From NCBI RefSeq assembly GCF_000955905.1, contig NZ_CP011097.1, positions 445,957-509,956 on the forward strand: 64,000 nucleotides of DNA, read 5' to 3'. The notes below the pieces were generated by a model, which had not been told where the DNA came from, ran no database searches, and saw only the letters and a program-made list of their open reading frames with translations. Positions within the stretch are counted from its first letter, which is position 1; each line of letters begins with the position of its first letter. The position numbers were made by a program, and so were the translations under genes. Below, in pieces: positions 15,701 through 24,358 of this stretch. Origin of the DNA: Candidatus Nitrosotenuis cloacae (lineage in GTDB: Archaea; Thermoproteota; Nitrososphaeria; Nitrososphaerales; Nitrosopumilaceae).

Positions 15701-16026
15701 TGGAACAAGTAAAGAAAAGCCAGCCAATATCATTGGCCGAAGTAAAAGAGATTTTGGAAAAAGAAGACGCTGAGAAGATGGATCAAATCCAGCGATGGAC
15801 TCATGATTATGTTACCAAATTTGCCAAGCTTGATGCAAAGGCAGCAAAAAAAGTAAAAACAGAACTCAAAAAGGAATGCGGACTGACTGAAGAAGAAGCA
15901 GTAGAGATTGTCAATATCATGCCAACAACGCTAGCAGAACTTCGTGCATTCACATTTGGATGGAAAAAACTCATCCTCGCAGAAACACTAGAAAAAATTC
16001 TAAACATCATCAAGGGGAACTCGTAG
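15700..16026 (+). CDS. rpo4: RNA polymerase subunit Rpo4 (RpoF)
   Basis: A 108-residue Rpo4/RpoF subunit, which pairs with Rpo7 as the polymerase stalk that binds RNA and TFE. The C-terminal helical HRDC-like part is clear (EEAVEIVNIMPTTLAELRAF), with the usual Pro-Thr-Thr turn, and the N-terminal half is tip-associated. It starts at the last base of rpl21e. TFE-beta, another player in promoter opening, is encoded at 1729 in this window. Confidence 0.92.
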   Translation: MEQVKKSQPISLAEVKEILEKEDAEKMDQIQRWTHDYVTKFAKLDAKAAKKVKTELKKECGLTEEEAVEIVNIMPTTLAELRAFTFGWKKLILAETLEKILNIIKGNS

Positions 16027-16042
16027 AAGCAAGTGATTTTTC

Positions 16043-16609
16043 TTGGAAAGGAGCTATAGCGCACCACGCAAGTATGAAGAATATGCATATGTCCTAGACT
16101 ATGTTACGCGTGGCAGGGCAACAACTGTGCGGGGCCGCGAGGGCATCATCATAACAGCAATTGGAGAGGACCGACTAACATTATTAGAAGTATTAGGAAT
16201 GGCAAACACTTCATTTGAGATTGGTGAGCGTATCTACATCGGAAAGGAAGGCCGCACAAAAATAATGTCTGTATTGGGAAAACTAGAGTTTGCAAACATT
16301 TCGGCAGCTGCACAAAGTGAGCTAAAAAATGTCGTGACCACCATAGTCACAACAAATGAGAAAAGATTTGTAGATTACATCAATAATGCGCAACCACTCA
16401 CTCCAAGGATTCATGCATTGGAATTGATTCCAGGAATTGGAAAGACCTACATGAAGACTATACTGGAAGAGCGAGAGAAAACAAAATTTGCAAGCTTTGC
16501 TGATCTGCAGGAACGAGTAGGCCTAAAAGAGCCAATGAAGCACATAGTAGATAGAATAATGGATGAGATAACGGGTGAAGTCAAAGTGACCCTGTTTGTC
16601 AAAAGATGA
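16043..16609 (+). CDS. DUF655 protein with helix-hairpin-helix region
   Basis: A 188-residue archaeal DUF655 protein. The N-terminal half (YEEYAYVLDYVTRGRA) is an OB-like domain. The C-terminal half has a helix-hairpin-helix motif around LELIPGIGKTYMKTILEER, pointing to nucleic-acid binding. The function is not established, but it is found consistently between Rpo4 and KsgA, so a role in rRNA or ribosome maturation is a reasonable inference. The start is a TTG at 16043; no ATG precedes the conserved part. It overlaps ksgA by four bases (ATGA). Confidence 0.85.
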   Translation: MERSYSAPRKYEEYAYVLDYVTRGRATTVRGREGIIITAIGEDRLTLLEVLGMANTSFEIGERIYIGKEGRTKIMSVLGKLEFANISAAAQSELKNVVTTIVTTNEKRFVDYINNAQPLTPRIHALELIPGIGKTYMKTILEEREKTKFASFADLQERVGLKEPMKHIVDRIMDEITGEVKVTLFVKR

Positions 16610-17304
16610 AAAGGCGCCAAAGACTAGGGCAACACTTTCTAAAATCACAAAACATTGCTGAAAAAATAATACAATCAGCCCAGATTACACCAAAGGATGT
16701 CATACTGGAAATAGGCACGGGTCCTGGCATTTTGACGCCTTTGCTGTGTGATAAAGCAAAATCCGTCATTTCTGTAGAGGCAGACGAATCATTGTACTCT
16801 GATGCAATTTTGAAATTCTCAAAGATTCCCAATCTGGAGCTGATGTATGGAGATGGATTTGAAGTGGATGTTGATTTTACCATATTTGTCTCAAATCTGC
16901 CATATTCTGAGAGCAAGCGGGCAATAGAGTGGCTTGCACAAAAAAAGTTCCGTCTGGCAGTAATAATGGTCCAAAAAGAGTTTGCAGACAAGCTGCTCAC
17001 CAAAGGCAAAGAAATGCGCGCAATCTCTGTGGTTGCAAATCACTCCTTTGATATAGAGAAAATCCTCAAGGTCGGAAAAGGCAATTTCTCACCTCCACCA
17101 AAGGTCGATTCTGTTGTATTGAGATTGACTCCAAAAAAACAGATCACCAAAGAATTGATTGATGGTATAGAGAAATTATTCTCCCAGAGAAGAAAGACCA
17201 TCACAAACATTGCAAAATCATTTGGTCATACCATACAATCAGATAAAAGACCAGAGCAGCTAAGCCCAGATGAGATCATAAAAATTGCAAAGCAGATCAG
17301 CTGA
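16606..17304 (+). CDS. rsmA: 16S rRNA adenine dimethyltransferase KsgA/Dim1
   Basis: A 232-residue enzyme that dimethylates two adjacent adenines in the 3' hairpin of 16S rRNA. It starts RRQRLGQHFLKSQNIAEK, the family N-terminus. Motif I is ILEIGTGPGILTPLL, and the catalytic IV motif NLPYSESK stands where NLPY is expected. The C-terminal domain is short, as in many archaeal members. It is part of the L21e operon and overlaps the following methyltransferase by 20 bases. Confidence 0.94.
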   Translation: MKRRQRLGQHFLKSQNIAEKIIQSAQITPKDVILEIGTGPGILTPLLCDKAKSVISVEADESLYSDAILKFSKIPNLELMYGDGFEVDVDFTIFVSNLPYSESKRAIEWLAQKKFRLAVIMVQKEFADKLLTKGKEMRAISVVANHSFDIEKILKVGKGNFSPPPKVDSVVLRLTPKKQITKELIDGIEKLFSQRRKTITNIAKSFGHTIQSDKRPEQLSPDEIIKIAKQIS

Positions 17305-17821
17305 TTCATACGCACCGGCAGAAGATACTTTTTTTCTGGCAGATCACATCAAAAATGAAAAAGGTGTGTCCGCACTTGAAATTGGAACCGGCTCTGGTTA
17401 TCTGAGCAAGATTCTAGAGAAAAACTTTGAGCTGGTAATATCTACTGACATTGATTTTAAATCACTAGTTACACAATCACAAAAAACACAAAATGGAATC
17501 TGTTGTACTGGGGCAGATGCATTGGGCGCAAAATTTGATCTAATAGTCTGTAATCTGCCATATCTGCCATCTGAGAAAATCATTGACAGAACAGTAGATG
17601 GTGGTCCAGAAGGACTGGCGATTCCACTAGATATAATAAAATCTGCAAATTCATGCCTAAAGCCGGGTGGAAAGATGCTGTACCTGACATCCTCTCTGGC
17701 AAACTATGAGAAATTAATCCAAAGTACAACATCAATGGGATCTGCAGCAAAAGTTTTGGCAAAAAAGAAATTATTTTTTGAGGAACTGATTATTGTGCAA
17801 GCAACAAAATTACTTTCTTAG
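17285..17821 (+). CDS. HemK/Mtq2-type protein methyltransferase
   Basis: A 178-residue SAM methyltransferase with the N-terminal SYAPAEDTFFLAD and motif I ALEIGTGSGYLS typical of Mtq2, the enzyme that methylates the GGQ glutamine of class 1 release factors. The catalytic motif reads NLPYLP, a variant of NPPY, as in other archaeal members. It starts at TTG 17285 inside ksgA and ends 12 bases into the convergent icd gene. Eukaryotic Mtq2 needs Trm112; small zinc-ribbon proteins occur in this window but I cannot assign a partner. Confidence 0.85.
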   Translation: MQSRSADSYAPAEDTFFLADHIKNEKGVSALEIGTGSGYLSKILEKNFELVISTDIDFKSLVTQSQKTQNGICCTGADALGAKFDLIVCNLPYLPSEKIIDRTVDGGPEGLAIPLDIIKSANSCLKPGGKMLYLTSSLANYEKLIQSTTSMGSAAKVLAKKKLFFEELIIVQATKLLS

Positions 17822-18871
17822 CTTGGTCTTTGCTATTTTGCAGATCTCATCAGTCATTTGCTGAGTGGTTGCAGTTCCGCCGATATCAAATGTGACATAT
17901 TTTCCCTCATTGATTACCTGGTCCGTTGCCGCAAAGACTGCGTCTTTGATGTGTCGCTCGCCAAGATATTCTGCCATCCAAGCACCAGACAAAACTGCTG
18001 CAGTTGGATTTACCTTGTTCAAGCCCTTGAATGATGGTGCACTACCATGAGCTGCCTCAAACATTGCGTAATTGTCACCCATGTTTGATGAATACACCAA
18101 TCCTATTGAGCCGATTATACCAGATGCCAATTCCGATACAATATCCATGAACAGATTGGTACTTGCCAGAACTGCTCCGTTGAACTGGGATGGGTTTACC
18201 ACCAGTTGCTGCATCATATTATCAATATAGATCTCCTGAACGTCAAGGCCTGGAATCTTGCTGCCAGCAGAACATACTTCATCCCAAAATATCCCATCTG
18301 TAACTTTGAGAATGTTGCGCTTTGTTATGGCTACAAATTTTTTCATATCGTAATTTTTTGCCCAGCTCATTGCAGAATTGATAAATCGTCTGCATCCTGG
18401 TCGTGTAATTTTTCTGATTGCAATTGCGGCATCATCTGTTAGCTGTACCTCGATTCCCGTGTAGAGTCCTTCGGTTGCCTCCCTAAAGCACACAAAATCC
18501 AGATCATGGTTTGGGGTTACTCGCTTGTATGTCTTGATTGGTCGTATGTTGGAGTATAGCTCAAATTTCTGCCTTAATGTAACTGCAACGCTTCGTGGAG
18601 CGCCAGGCTTTGGTATTGTGGTGGTTGGACCCTTGAAGCACGCATTTGTGCTTTCCAACAGTTTCATGGTTTGCTCTGGAATGTAGGTTGGATCTTTTTC
18701 GCCATTTTTTTGCCACTGCTCAGAGCCTGCATCGGTTAGTATGATTTCGGTTTGCGTATTGCATTCTTGTAAGACCTTGATCATTGAATCTACTACTTCA
18801 GGTCCTATTCCGTCTCCTTTGATCACGGTTGCTTTTTTGCCCAAATTCAGATCTTGGAAGACAAAATTCAA
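17810..18871 (-). CDS. icd: Isocitrate/homoisocitrate/isopropylmalate dehydrogenase family, probably isocitrate dehydrogenase
   Basis: A 353-residue decarboxylating dehydrogenase. KATVIKGDGIGPEVVDS opens the fold. The substrate loop SVAVTLRQKFELYSNIRP and FREATEGLYTGIE fit the NAD-IDH/HICDH branch better than the large NADP-IDH. DNYAMFEAAHGSAPSFKG closes the cofactor site. Isocitrate dehydrogenase is the likely role, feeding 2-oxoglutarate to glutamate dehydrogenase. Since this genome makes lysine through aminoadipate, it could also act on homoisocitrate. The start is TTG 18871 or TTG 18844; the TATA-like TTAAATATT overlaps the first, favouring 18844. Confidence 0.85.
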   Translation of the reverse strand: MNFVFQDLNLGKKATVIKGDGIGPEVVDSMIKVLQECNTQTEIILTDAGSEQWQKNGEKDPTYIPEQTMKLLESTNACFKGPTTTIPKPGAPRSVAVTLRQKFELYSNIRPIKTYKRVTPNHDLDFVCFREATEGLYTGIEVQLTDDAAIAIRKITRPGCRRFINSAMSWAKNYDMKKFVAITKRNILKVTDGIFWDEVCSAGSKIPGLDVQEIYIDNMMQQLVVNPSQFNGAVLASTNLFMDIVSELASGIIGSIGLVYSSNMGDNYAMFEAAHGSAPSFKGLNKVNPTAAVLSGAWMAEYLGERHIKDAVFAATDQVINEGKYVTFDIGGTATTQQMTDEICKIAKTKLRK

Positions 18872-18934
18872 TATTTAACTCTAAGGCATACTAAAAGAAA
18901 ACTAAATTACCATATTTGATAAGATCAACTCATA

Positions 18935-19681
18935 ATGATAATTGTCCAGCTGTCTGACATTCATGTCGGCTCACAGTTCAAAGAAGAGACGTTTGAGCAG
19001 GTAGTTGAAGAAGTAAATGAGCTCAGACCGGACGCAGTAATAGTGACTGGTGATCTAACCAATGAGGGCCTATCAAAAGAATATGAGCGATGTCGAGCGC
19101 TTTTGGCAAGGCTGGACACTAAAAAAATAATCTCACTTCCTGGTAACCATGATTATAGAAATACTGGATATTTGTTGTTCAAAAAGCACTTTCCATTTGA
19201 AACTGTAAATGATCTTGGAGGTGATGTGGTCATAGTTACGATTGGAACTGCACGACCGGACCGAGATGAAGGTGAGGTCGGATATAGACAAAACCTGTGG
19301 CTAGAGAGAACCATGAAAAAATATGAAAACAAGGTCAAGATTCTAGCAATGCACCACCATTTGATAGGAATTCCAGATACTGGCTCTGCCAGAGTGGAGG
19401 TAATTGATGCAGGCGATGTTCTAAGAACAATACTTGCAACCAAGGTTAATTTGGTATTGTGTGGACACAAGCACAGGCCGTGGATTTGGAATTTCAAGGG
19501 CTTGTCAATAGTAAATGCAGGAACTGCATCATCAGAGCGAGTCAGAGGATTATTTGAGAACACATACAATATCATCACAATAAAAAACAAGAAAATCCAC
19601 GTTGATCTGAAAATTGTAGGCGGCAAGAAAATTCCACTAGAAAGCATCGTCGAGAACTATTCAAGATCCGGCGAAGAGTGA
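18935..19681 (+). CDS. Calcineurin-like metallophosphoesterase
   Basis: A 248-residue phosphoesterase with all dimetal motifs in order: QLSDIHVGS (D-x-H), VTGDLT, LPGNHDY, AMHHH and CGHKHRPW. The fold is like 3',5'-cAMP phosphodiesterase CpdA and related class III enzymes, but the substrate is unknown; a nucleotide or phospho-sugar would be possible. It has no signal peptide, so it acts in the cytoplasm. It is divergent from icd, and tRNA-Ser follows 33 bases after its stop. Confidence 0.88.
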   Translation: MIIVQLSDIHVGSQFKEETFEQVVEEVNELRPDAVIVTGDLTNEGLSKEYERCRALLARLDTKKIISLPGNHDYRNTGYLLFKKHFPFETVNDLGGDVVIVTIGTARPDRDEGEVGYRQNLWLERTMKKYENKVKILAMHHHLIGIPDTGSARVEVIDAGDVLRTILATKVNLVLCGHKHRPWIWNFKGLSIVNAGTASSERVRGLFENTYNIITIKNKKIHVDLKIVGGKKIPLESIVENYSRSGEE

Positions 19682-19714
19682 ATTTATTTACAGACTGGGC
19701 TTTCCAACCTTTGA

Positions 19715-19798
19715 GCGGGGGTCGCCTAGCCTGGTAGGGCGTGGGATTGCTAATCCCATGTCCGCAAGGACCCGTGGGTTCAAATCCCATCCCCCGCG
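19715..19798 (+). tRNA. tRNA-Ser (GCT)
   Basis: Acceptor GCGGGGG (19715-19721) pairs with CCCCCGC (19791-19797) and the discriminator base is G. The anticodon loop TTGCTAA between TGGGA and TCCCA gives anticodon GCT. A long variable arm (GTCCGCAAGGAC) marks a class II tRNA, as expected for Ser, and the T-loop is TTCAAAT. CCA is not encoded. No intron. A TATA-like AATTTATTTA lies about 28 bases upstream. Confidence 0.96.
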
Positions 19799-19902
19799 CT
19801 TTTCATAATTAAACCAGCTGACGTTCCAATGCCTGACGACATAGGGTTTTAAGGGTATGACTAGGCGAATCGATAGATTCTCTAATAGAAAAAGTGTAAC
19901 TC

Positions 19903-21330
19903 ATGTCAGACAACCAAAACCAAAACAAATCCGGCTGGAAGATTCTTGCCATTCTGAGCTGTCTTGGCTTGATAGTAATGTTTGATGAAACTATGATTTT
20001 GCCTGCGATTCCTGATTTTGTTCGTGACTTTGATATTTCTTACAGTACTTCGTCTTGGTTGCTCTCAGCCTATATCATTGCGGCAGCTGTCATGACACCG
20101 ATTGCAGGCAGACTATCTGATATCTATGGCAAAAAGAAAATGCTGCTCATAGTAATGGCAATCTATACTGTGGGTGTTGTTGCGGGGCGATTTGCCACCA
20201 ACATAGAATTCATGCTGTTTGCAAGAGCATTGCAGGGTGTCGGAATGGCAATGTTCCCAATTTCCTTTGGAATCATACGCGAGTCGCTACCTGAGAAAAA
20301 ATTTGCAACTGCTCAGACCATATTCAGCTCTACATTCCCAGCGGGGGCAATTATCGGCCTCGTTGGTGGGGCAGTAATAATACAAAACTTTGGCTGGCAG
20401 GCTACATTCTTGGTAATTTTACCAATTGCAATAGCGCTTTGGATTGTAATATTGAAGTTCATGCATATCCCGAGCCCGACCTTACCTGAAAATGATCACA
20501 CACCAATGGACAAGTCAATTGACATCAAGGGCACGATACTTTTGACAATCACAATAGTGTCATTTCTAAGCGGCATTACCTTTCTAGAAAGCAAAGAAAC
20601 TGGCTACTATGTTGCGGGATTGTTTATCATATCTGCAATATCGCTTGCAGCATTTATCATAATAGAAAAGAGAGCATCTCAGCCGCTTTTGGATTTGAGT
20701 CTGATGAAAAACAGGAATTTTCTTCCCCCGACTATGATTCTGATGTTGGTGTTTCTTTCTATTTTTACAGTATACCTTACAGTTCCCGTGATGGTGAGAA
20801 GCCCAGTACCTTTGGGATTTGGCGGTGATGCTTTGGCAGTGGCAAACGTACAGTTGCCATTTATGGTTGTATTTTTGGTAACTACGGTTATCTCTGGCTT
20901 TATCCTAAACAAGGTCAAAAATACAAAGCTGACTCTGCTTGGAACTATAATATCCACAATAGGATTTTTCTTGCTAGTAATGTTCCACTCTACTGAAACT
21001 ATGGTTGCAATTGGCCTCACGGTACTTGCAGTTGGATTGTCGCTTTCAATTGCGGGCGGATTCAATGTCATACTTACTTCTGTACCAATGCAGGTGACTG
21101 GAATTGCTCTTGGAATGACAATGCTCTTGGATCTGGTTGGAATGTCGGTTGGTCCTGTTTTCGCTGGAATATTTCAAGATGCATACCGAGGATCTGTATC
21201 TGGTGTGGCAGGAGAATTTCCGACAGAAACGGCATATGTTTTGATATTCATTGCGGCAGCTTTGATTTCATTGACGTCAGTCATTCTTTCAATAATGGTC
21301 AGCAGAAGAAAAATAATTCAGCAACAATAG
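19903..21330 (+). CDS. MFS drug/proton antiporter, DHA2 (EmrB/QacA-like) family
   Basis: A 475-residue membrane transporter with about 14 hydrophobic helices. Motif A between helices 2 and 3 reads GRLSDIYGKKK, helix 1 has MFDETMILPAIPDF (the DHA2 form with D and P residues), and motif C-like GAIIGLVGGA is in helix 5. It probably expels small hydrophobic or cationic compounds using the proton gradient; substrate unknown. It is a single gene, and no regulator sits next to it. Confidence 0.88.
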   Translation: MSDNQNQNKSGWKILAILSCLGLIVMFDETMILPAIPDFVRDFDISYSTSSWLLSAYIIAAAVMTPIAGRLSDIYGKKKMLLIVMAIYTVGVVAGRFATNIEFMLFARALQGVGMAMFPISFGIIRESLPEKKFATAQTIFSSTFPAGAIIGLVGGAVIIQNFGWQATFLVILPIAIALWIVILKFMHIPSPTLPENDHTPMDKSIDIKGTILLTITIVSFLSGITFLESKETGYYVAGLFIISAISLAAFIIIEKRASQPLLDLSLMKNRNFLPPTMILMLVFLSIFTVYLTVPVMVRSPVPLGFGGDALAVANVQLPFMVVFLVTTVISGFILNKVKNTKLTLLGTIISTIGFFLLVMFHSTETMVAIGLTVLAVGLSLSIAGGFNVILTSVPMQVTGIALGMTMLLDLVGMSVGPVFAGIFQDAYRGSVSGVAGEFPTETAYVLIFIAAALISLTSVILSIMVSRRKIIQQQ

Positions 21331-21332
21331 AT

Positions 21333-21746
21333 TTACTGCAATACTCTGGGGATCTTTTTTATTATGTGGGACAATGAGATTCGTCCAGGACCAATCACAA
21401 TCACCATGAGGTTTGCCGCAAGCAATATCAGCGGATATTCGTAACCCATCTGCCCAGTATAGCTAGATGCCTTTAGGACCACAAAAATTGCGCCCATCAT
21501 GATTGTGGCAAGCAATGAGGAGGCGATTCTGCTCAGAACACCCACTATAATCAACGTGCCTGGAATGATCTCGGCTAGTGCGATTAATGGTGCCATTTCT
21601 GTTGGTATGCCAAAGGAAGGCATGTAGCCTGCAAAGACAGGATCGAATTTTTCAAATCCATGAACGATAAATGCCACGCCTATTACAATTCTTAATCCAA
21701 AATGCACAATGTCGTGCAGGATGCCTTCTCTGATCTTTGCTTCCAA
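21333..21746 (-). CDS. DoxX family membrane protein
   Basis: A 137-residue protein with four hydrophobic helices and the DoxX/DoxD-like start GLRIVIGVAFIVHGFEKF, followed by FGIPTEMAPLIALAEIIPG. DoxX proteins are small quinone- or thiol-linked membrane proteins, and members in other organisms take part in thiosulfate or redox metabolism. The exact role here cannot be told. It is convergent with the MFS gene, with two bases between the stops, and divergent from the zinc-ribbon gene at 21848. Confidence 0.85.
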   Translation of the reverse strand: MEAKIREGILHDIVHFGLRIVIGVAFIVHGFEKFDPVFAGYMPSFGIPTEMAPLIALAEIIPGTLIIVGVLSRIASSLLATIMMGAIFVVLKASSYTGQMGYEYPLILLAANLMVIVIGPGRISLSHIIKKIPRVLQ

Positions 21747-21847
21747 CAGTCATTCGGTTTTCGGCTTTAATAAAAACTCTAATCGGCTCTATCGCGTGTT
21801 TTTTCAAATCCTTAAACTTAATAGACGATTCCAAAATTGCCTCTATA

Positions 21848-22009
21848 ATGGGACGCCGAAAGACTCAGAAGATAATAAAGTCAGGTCCAAAAAATGTCAC
21901 AACCGGACATTGCCCAAAATGTCAAACCGTGGGTCGTATTTTTATCATAGGTCAAGTTGGTGCAGAGCATGCAAAATGTGCCTCGTGCAACCAAGAGTTT
22001 GACTTGTAA
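21848..22009 (+). CDS. Elf1-like zinc-ribbon protein, 53 residues
   Basis: From the ATG at 21848 the protein starts MGRRKTQKIIKSGPK and has CPKC (residues 22-25) and CASC (44-47), one zinc ribbon. The MGRRK start and ribbon resemble Elf1, a transcription elongation factor, though this protein is shorter and lacks the acidic C-terminal part. Ribosomal-type zinc ribbons are an alternative. It sits 66 bases upstream of another small gene. Confidence 0.65.
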   Translation: MGRRKTQKIIKSGPKNVTTGHCPKCQTVGRIFIIGQVGAEHAKCASCNQEFDL

Positions 22010-22074
22010 TTGAGCAAGCTGGCAAAAAAACCAACCCATAAATTTTTAAGCTCTTTTTCTGATTGTACGGTGTA

Positions 22075-22248
22075 ATGAGTTCAACTGAAGGCGAGACCAT
22101 TTACGAGCGCGTAGCCAAACTAGAAGACGAAATTGCGTCTCTGCGAAACGAGGTAGATGTTCTAAAAAAGGCACTACGTAACAAGCTGGCACGACACGAA
22201 ATCTCGCAAATCAAAAGGGGCCACGACGTTACATCAATTATCGATTAA
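22075..22248 (+). CDS. Small coiled-coil protein, 57 residues
   Basis: The ATG at 22075 gives a protein that is one heptad-patterned coiled coil (YERVAKLEDEIASLRNEVDV) with a basic end. It has no membrane segment. A TATA-like AAATTTTTAAG lies about 30 bases upstream and supports this start over the earlier in-frame codon at 22063. Prefoldin-like or adaptor roles are possible, but nothing specific is seen. The 3' end overlaps the convergent SirB1-like gene by 11 bases. Confidence 0.6.
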   Translation: MSSTEGETIYERVAKLEDEIASLRNEVDVLKKALRNKLARHEISQIKRGHDVTSIID

Positions 22249-23062
22249 GCTTATCTCTAGTGTTTCTGATTAGCTCCAAAATAAAATCAACGTCTTGGGC
22301 TTCGGGTGCAATCTCCAAGTACTTGTTGAGATGATCCAGTGCCTTTTGGTATTTTTGCAGTCTTTCCAGAACGATTCCCTTGTCCCTAATTTCATCTGGC
22401 GAGTCTGGCTCTACTGCAAGTATCATGTCGGCGCATCGCAAGGCCTTATCATACGCATATGATTGAGCGTACGAGTTCTTCAAGTTTCTAATTATTCTAA
22501 CTAGAATCTTGTCCTCTGGCAGCTCATCTAAAAACTCCGGTGAGAATTCTATTTCTTCGCCAAAGTTTCGATATAGGATCTCCTCCAAGTCTTCCATAGA
22601 TAAGAGTCGCCCGCCGCCAAACGGGTCTAGTATGATGTCTTCTCCGTGCTTTACCACAACATGGCTTGGAAATCCACAGACCTTCAAGTCCAGTCCTATT
22701 CGCTTTGCTATTTCCACATATAGTATGGATAGTGTGATTGGAATGCCACTTTTCTTTGCTAGTACCTCATTTAGAAAATTATTCTTTGGATCATAGTAAT
22801 CGTCAGTATCACCTTGAAACTCTAATGTGGTGAAGAGGTGCTCATTTAGCATTGATATGAGATATGTCGGATTTTTCACATCCGATAATAACACCTTGAG
22901 TGACTTTGCCATATCATTGATTTTTTGAATATTTTGTGTAATGTCCAAGTCTGGATATTCCAGAATTTGTGCCAGCTTGAGGCATTTTTCCACCAGATTG
23001 TACTTTGGATCAGACGAATACGCAACCCATTCGGCAACAAACGGATCAAATGATTCTGGCAT
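22238..23062 (-). CDS. SirB1/transglutaminase-like protein with TPR repeats
   Basis: A 274-residue protein. The middle part has the SirB1-family signature: NNFLNEVLAKKSGIPITLS, YVEIAKRIGLDLKVCGFPSH and ILDPFGGGRLLS, a transglutaminase-like fold. The C-terminus (about 185-265) holds tetratricopeptide-type helices (ADMILAVEPDSPDEIRDKG, KALDHLNKYLEIAPEAQD). SirB1 proteins are widespread but poorly understood. Start and stop overlap by one base with the upstream gene at 23062, so the two are surely cotranscribed. Confidence 0.85.
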   Translation of the reverse strand: MPESFDPFVAEWVAYSSDPKYNLVEKCLKLAQILEYPDLDITQNIQKINDMAKSLKVLLSDVKNPTYLISMLNEHLFTTLEFQGDTDDYYDPKNNFLNEVLAKKSGIPITLSILYVEIAKRIGLDLKVCGFPSHVVVKHGEDIILDPFGGGRLLSMEDLEEILYRNFGEEIEFSPEFLDELPEDKILVRIIRNLKNSYAQSYAYDKALRCADMILAVEPDSPDEIRDKGIVLERLQKYQKALDHLNKYLEIAPEAQDVDFILELIRNTRDKLNR

Positions 23063-24261
23063 TATTCCTTACTGATTCTTTTCAGATATAACTGAGGATC
23101 TTTGAGCTCGCGCGTGTTTGGTGGATTTTGAATCAAAATCTGGAATGTTTCCTTTCCATACTTGTTGTATACTGCCCTGGTGAGGTCTTTGCCCATGTGC
23201 TTTCGAACTTGGTATGATGAGATATCAGTTCCCATGAACTGGTTTAGGTATTGCGCAAAATCCTCATCCTCTGATAGAATGTTTTGAACGCAAAACTCGG
23301 CCATTCCCTCCATGGTTGAGAATGCCGCGTGGTGTCGTTGTATGGGTCCAAGCCACCTTTGGTAAATGTCCAATAACTGTGGAACCATGCTGGAGATGGT
23401 CGGGTCTATTTCCACCTTGGTAAATGTCATCACATCAGGACCAAGCACATTTACAATGAAATTGTCCGGATTTAGTGTAAAGAACAGGTTTGCCCTCTTT
23501 GCAATTGGAAATTCTGATGGTACATCTGGAAGCTGCAAATACTCTGATAGCTTGGTTGCAGTGTTATCATCCAGGGCTAGAATGATTTTTGCAAGCTCTT
23601 CGTTTATCTTGTTTACCTCAATTACTGCTAATTTGTTTTGCTCATACAAATTGTGCTGAATAGAGTGAACCAATTCCTCCAATATGGTCATCTTTAGAGC
23701 ACCGACATAGCCAGAGTTTACCATCTCAAATCTCAGATTGTATGGCTTTCCCTGCTTGTAGAGAATTATCTGCGGATAGCTGGACAAGACAAAATTATTC
23801 ACATAGATCACACCATCCAAATAGTCGCCATATGTTGTGGATATTTTGGAAATGTAGGCCTTGGCATATGTGGAATAGACCAAAAATTTCGTAGTGTCTT
23901 CTTTTATTATGCTGGCAATGGACTGTCGCTCTTGTTTTGCAAGTGCTGTAAACAGCTTGTCCACATAGTCACGAACATCTGGAGTGGTGAAGACCTTTCT
24001 GCCCTTGATTTTTTTTAGTTCTTCTAGGTTTGGGAATTCTGCTCTAATGTCCTGGTTTGGTGCAATGCCTGTAAACTCGGCCAATCTCTGCTTTAGTGGG
24101 CTGATGATTCTGTCTGTTATTTGGGCTGGTGTCTCAAATTTTATGGTGAATTCTGAGTCCTCTGAAATTCTAGTCGATAATGTGGAAATATCTTTTTCTT
24201 CGTTTATCTCCACTGATATTTGGTCCAACAAAGCATCGGCAAACTCCTCAACTTCAGTCAT
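23062..24261 (-). CDS. Unknown protein with a zincin-like core (EExxH variant)
   Basis: A 399-residue cytoplasmic protein. Near residue 192 it reads TILEELVHSIQHN, which has the shape of a zincin helix (HExxHxxQ) but with Glu in place of the first His. About 125 residues later TMEGMAEFC looks like the third-ligand Glu segment of gluzincins (EGxAEY). So the fold is probably a metallopeptidase relative that has lost or altered its metal site. N- and C-terminal parts are helical and unrecognised. It is cotranscribed with the SirB1-like gene (one-base overlap). Confidence 0.7.
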   Translation of the reverse strand: MTEVEEFADALLDQISVEINEEKDISTLSTRISEDSEFTIKFETPAQITDRIISPLKQRLAEFTGIAPNQDIRAEFPNLEELKKIKGRKVFTTPDVRDYVDKLFTALAKQERQSIASIIKEDTTKFLVYSTYAKAYISKISTTYGDYLDGVIYVNNFVLSSYPQIILYKQGKPYNLRFEMVNSGYVGALKMTILEELVHSIQHNLYEQNKLAVIEVNKINEELAKIILALDDNTATKLSEYLQLPDVPSEFPIAKRANLFFTLNPDNFIVNVLGPDVMTFTKVEIDPTISSMVPQLLDIYQRWLGPIQRHHAAFSTMEGMAEFCVQNILSEDEDFAQYLNQFMGTDISSYQVRKHMGKDLTRAVYNKYGKETFQILIQNPPNTRELKDPQLYLKRISKE

Positions 24262-24358
24262 TGATAGTTTGAGCTTTTCTCAGTCAATTTAACATTAACT
24301 GGGTTTGTTTGATTGACACAACCTCATTCCTATATGATTTGGTGTGTTATGTGTAATA

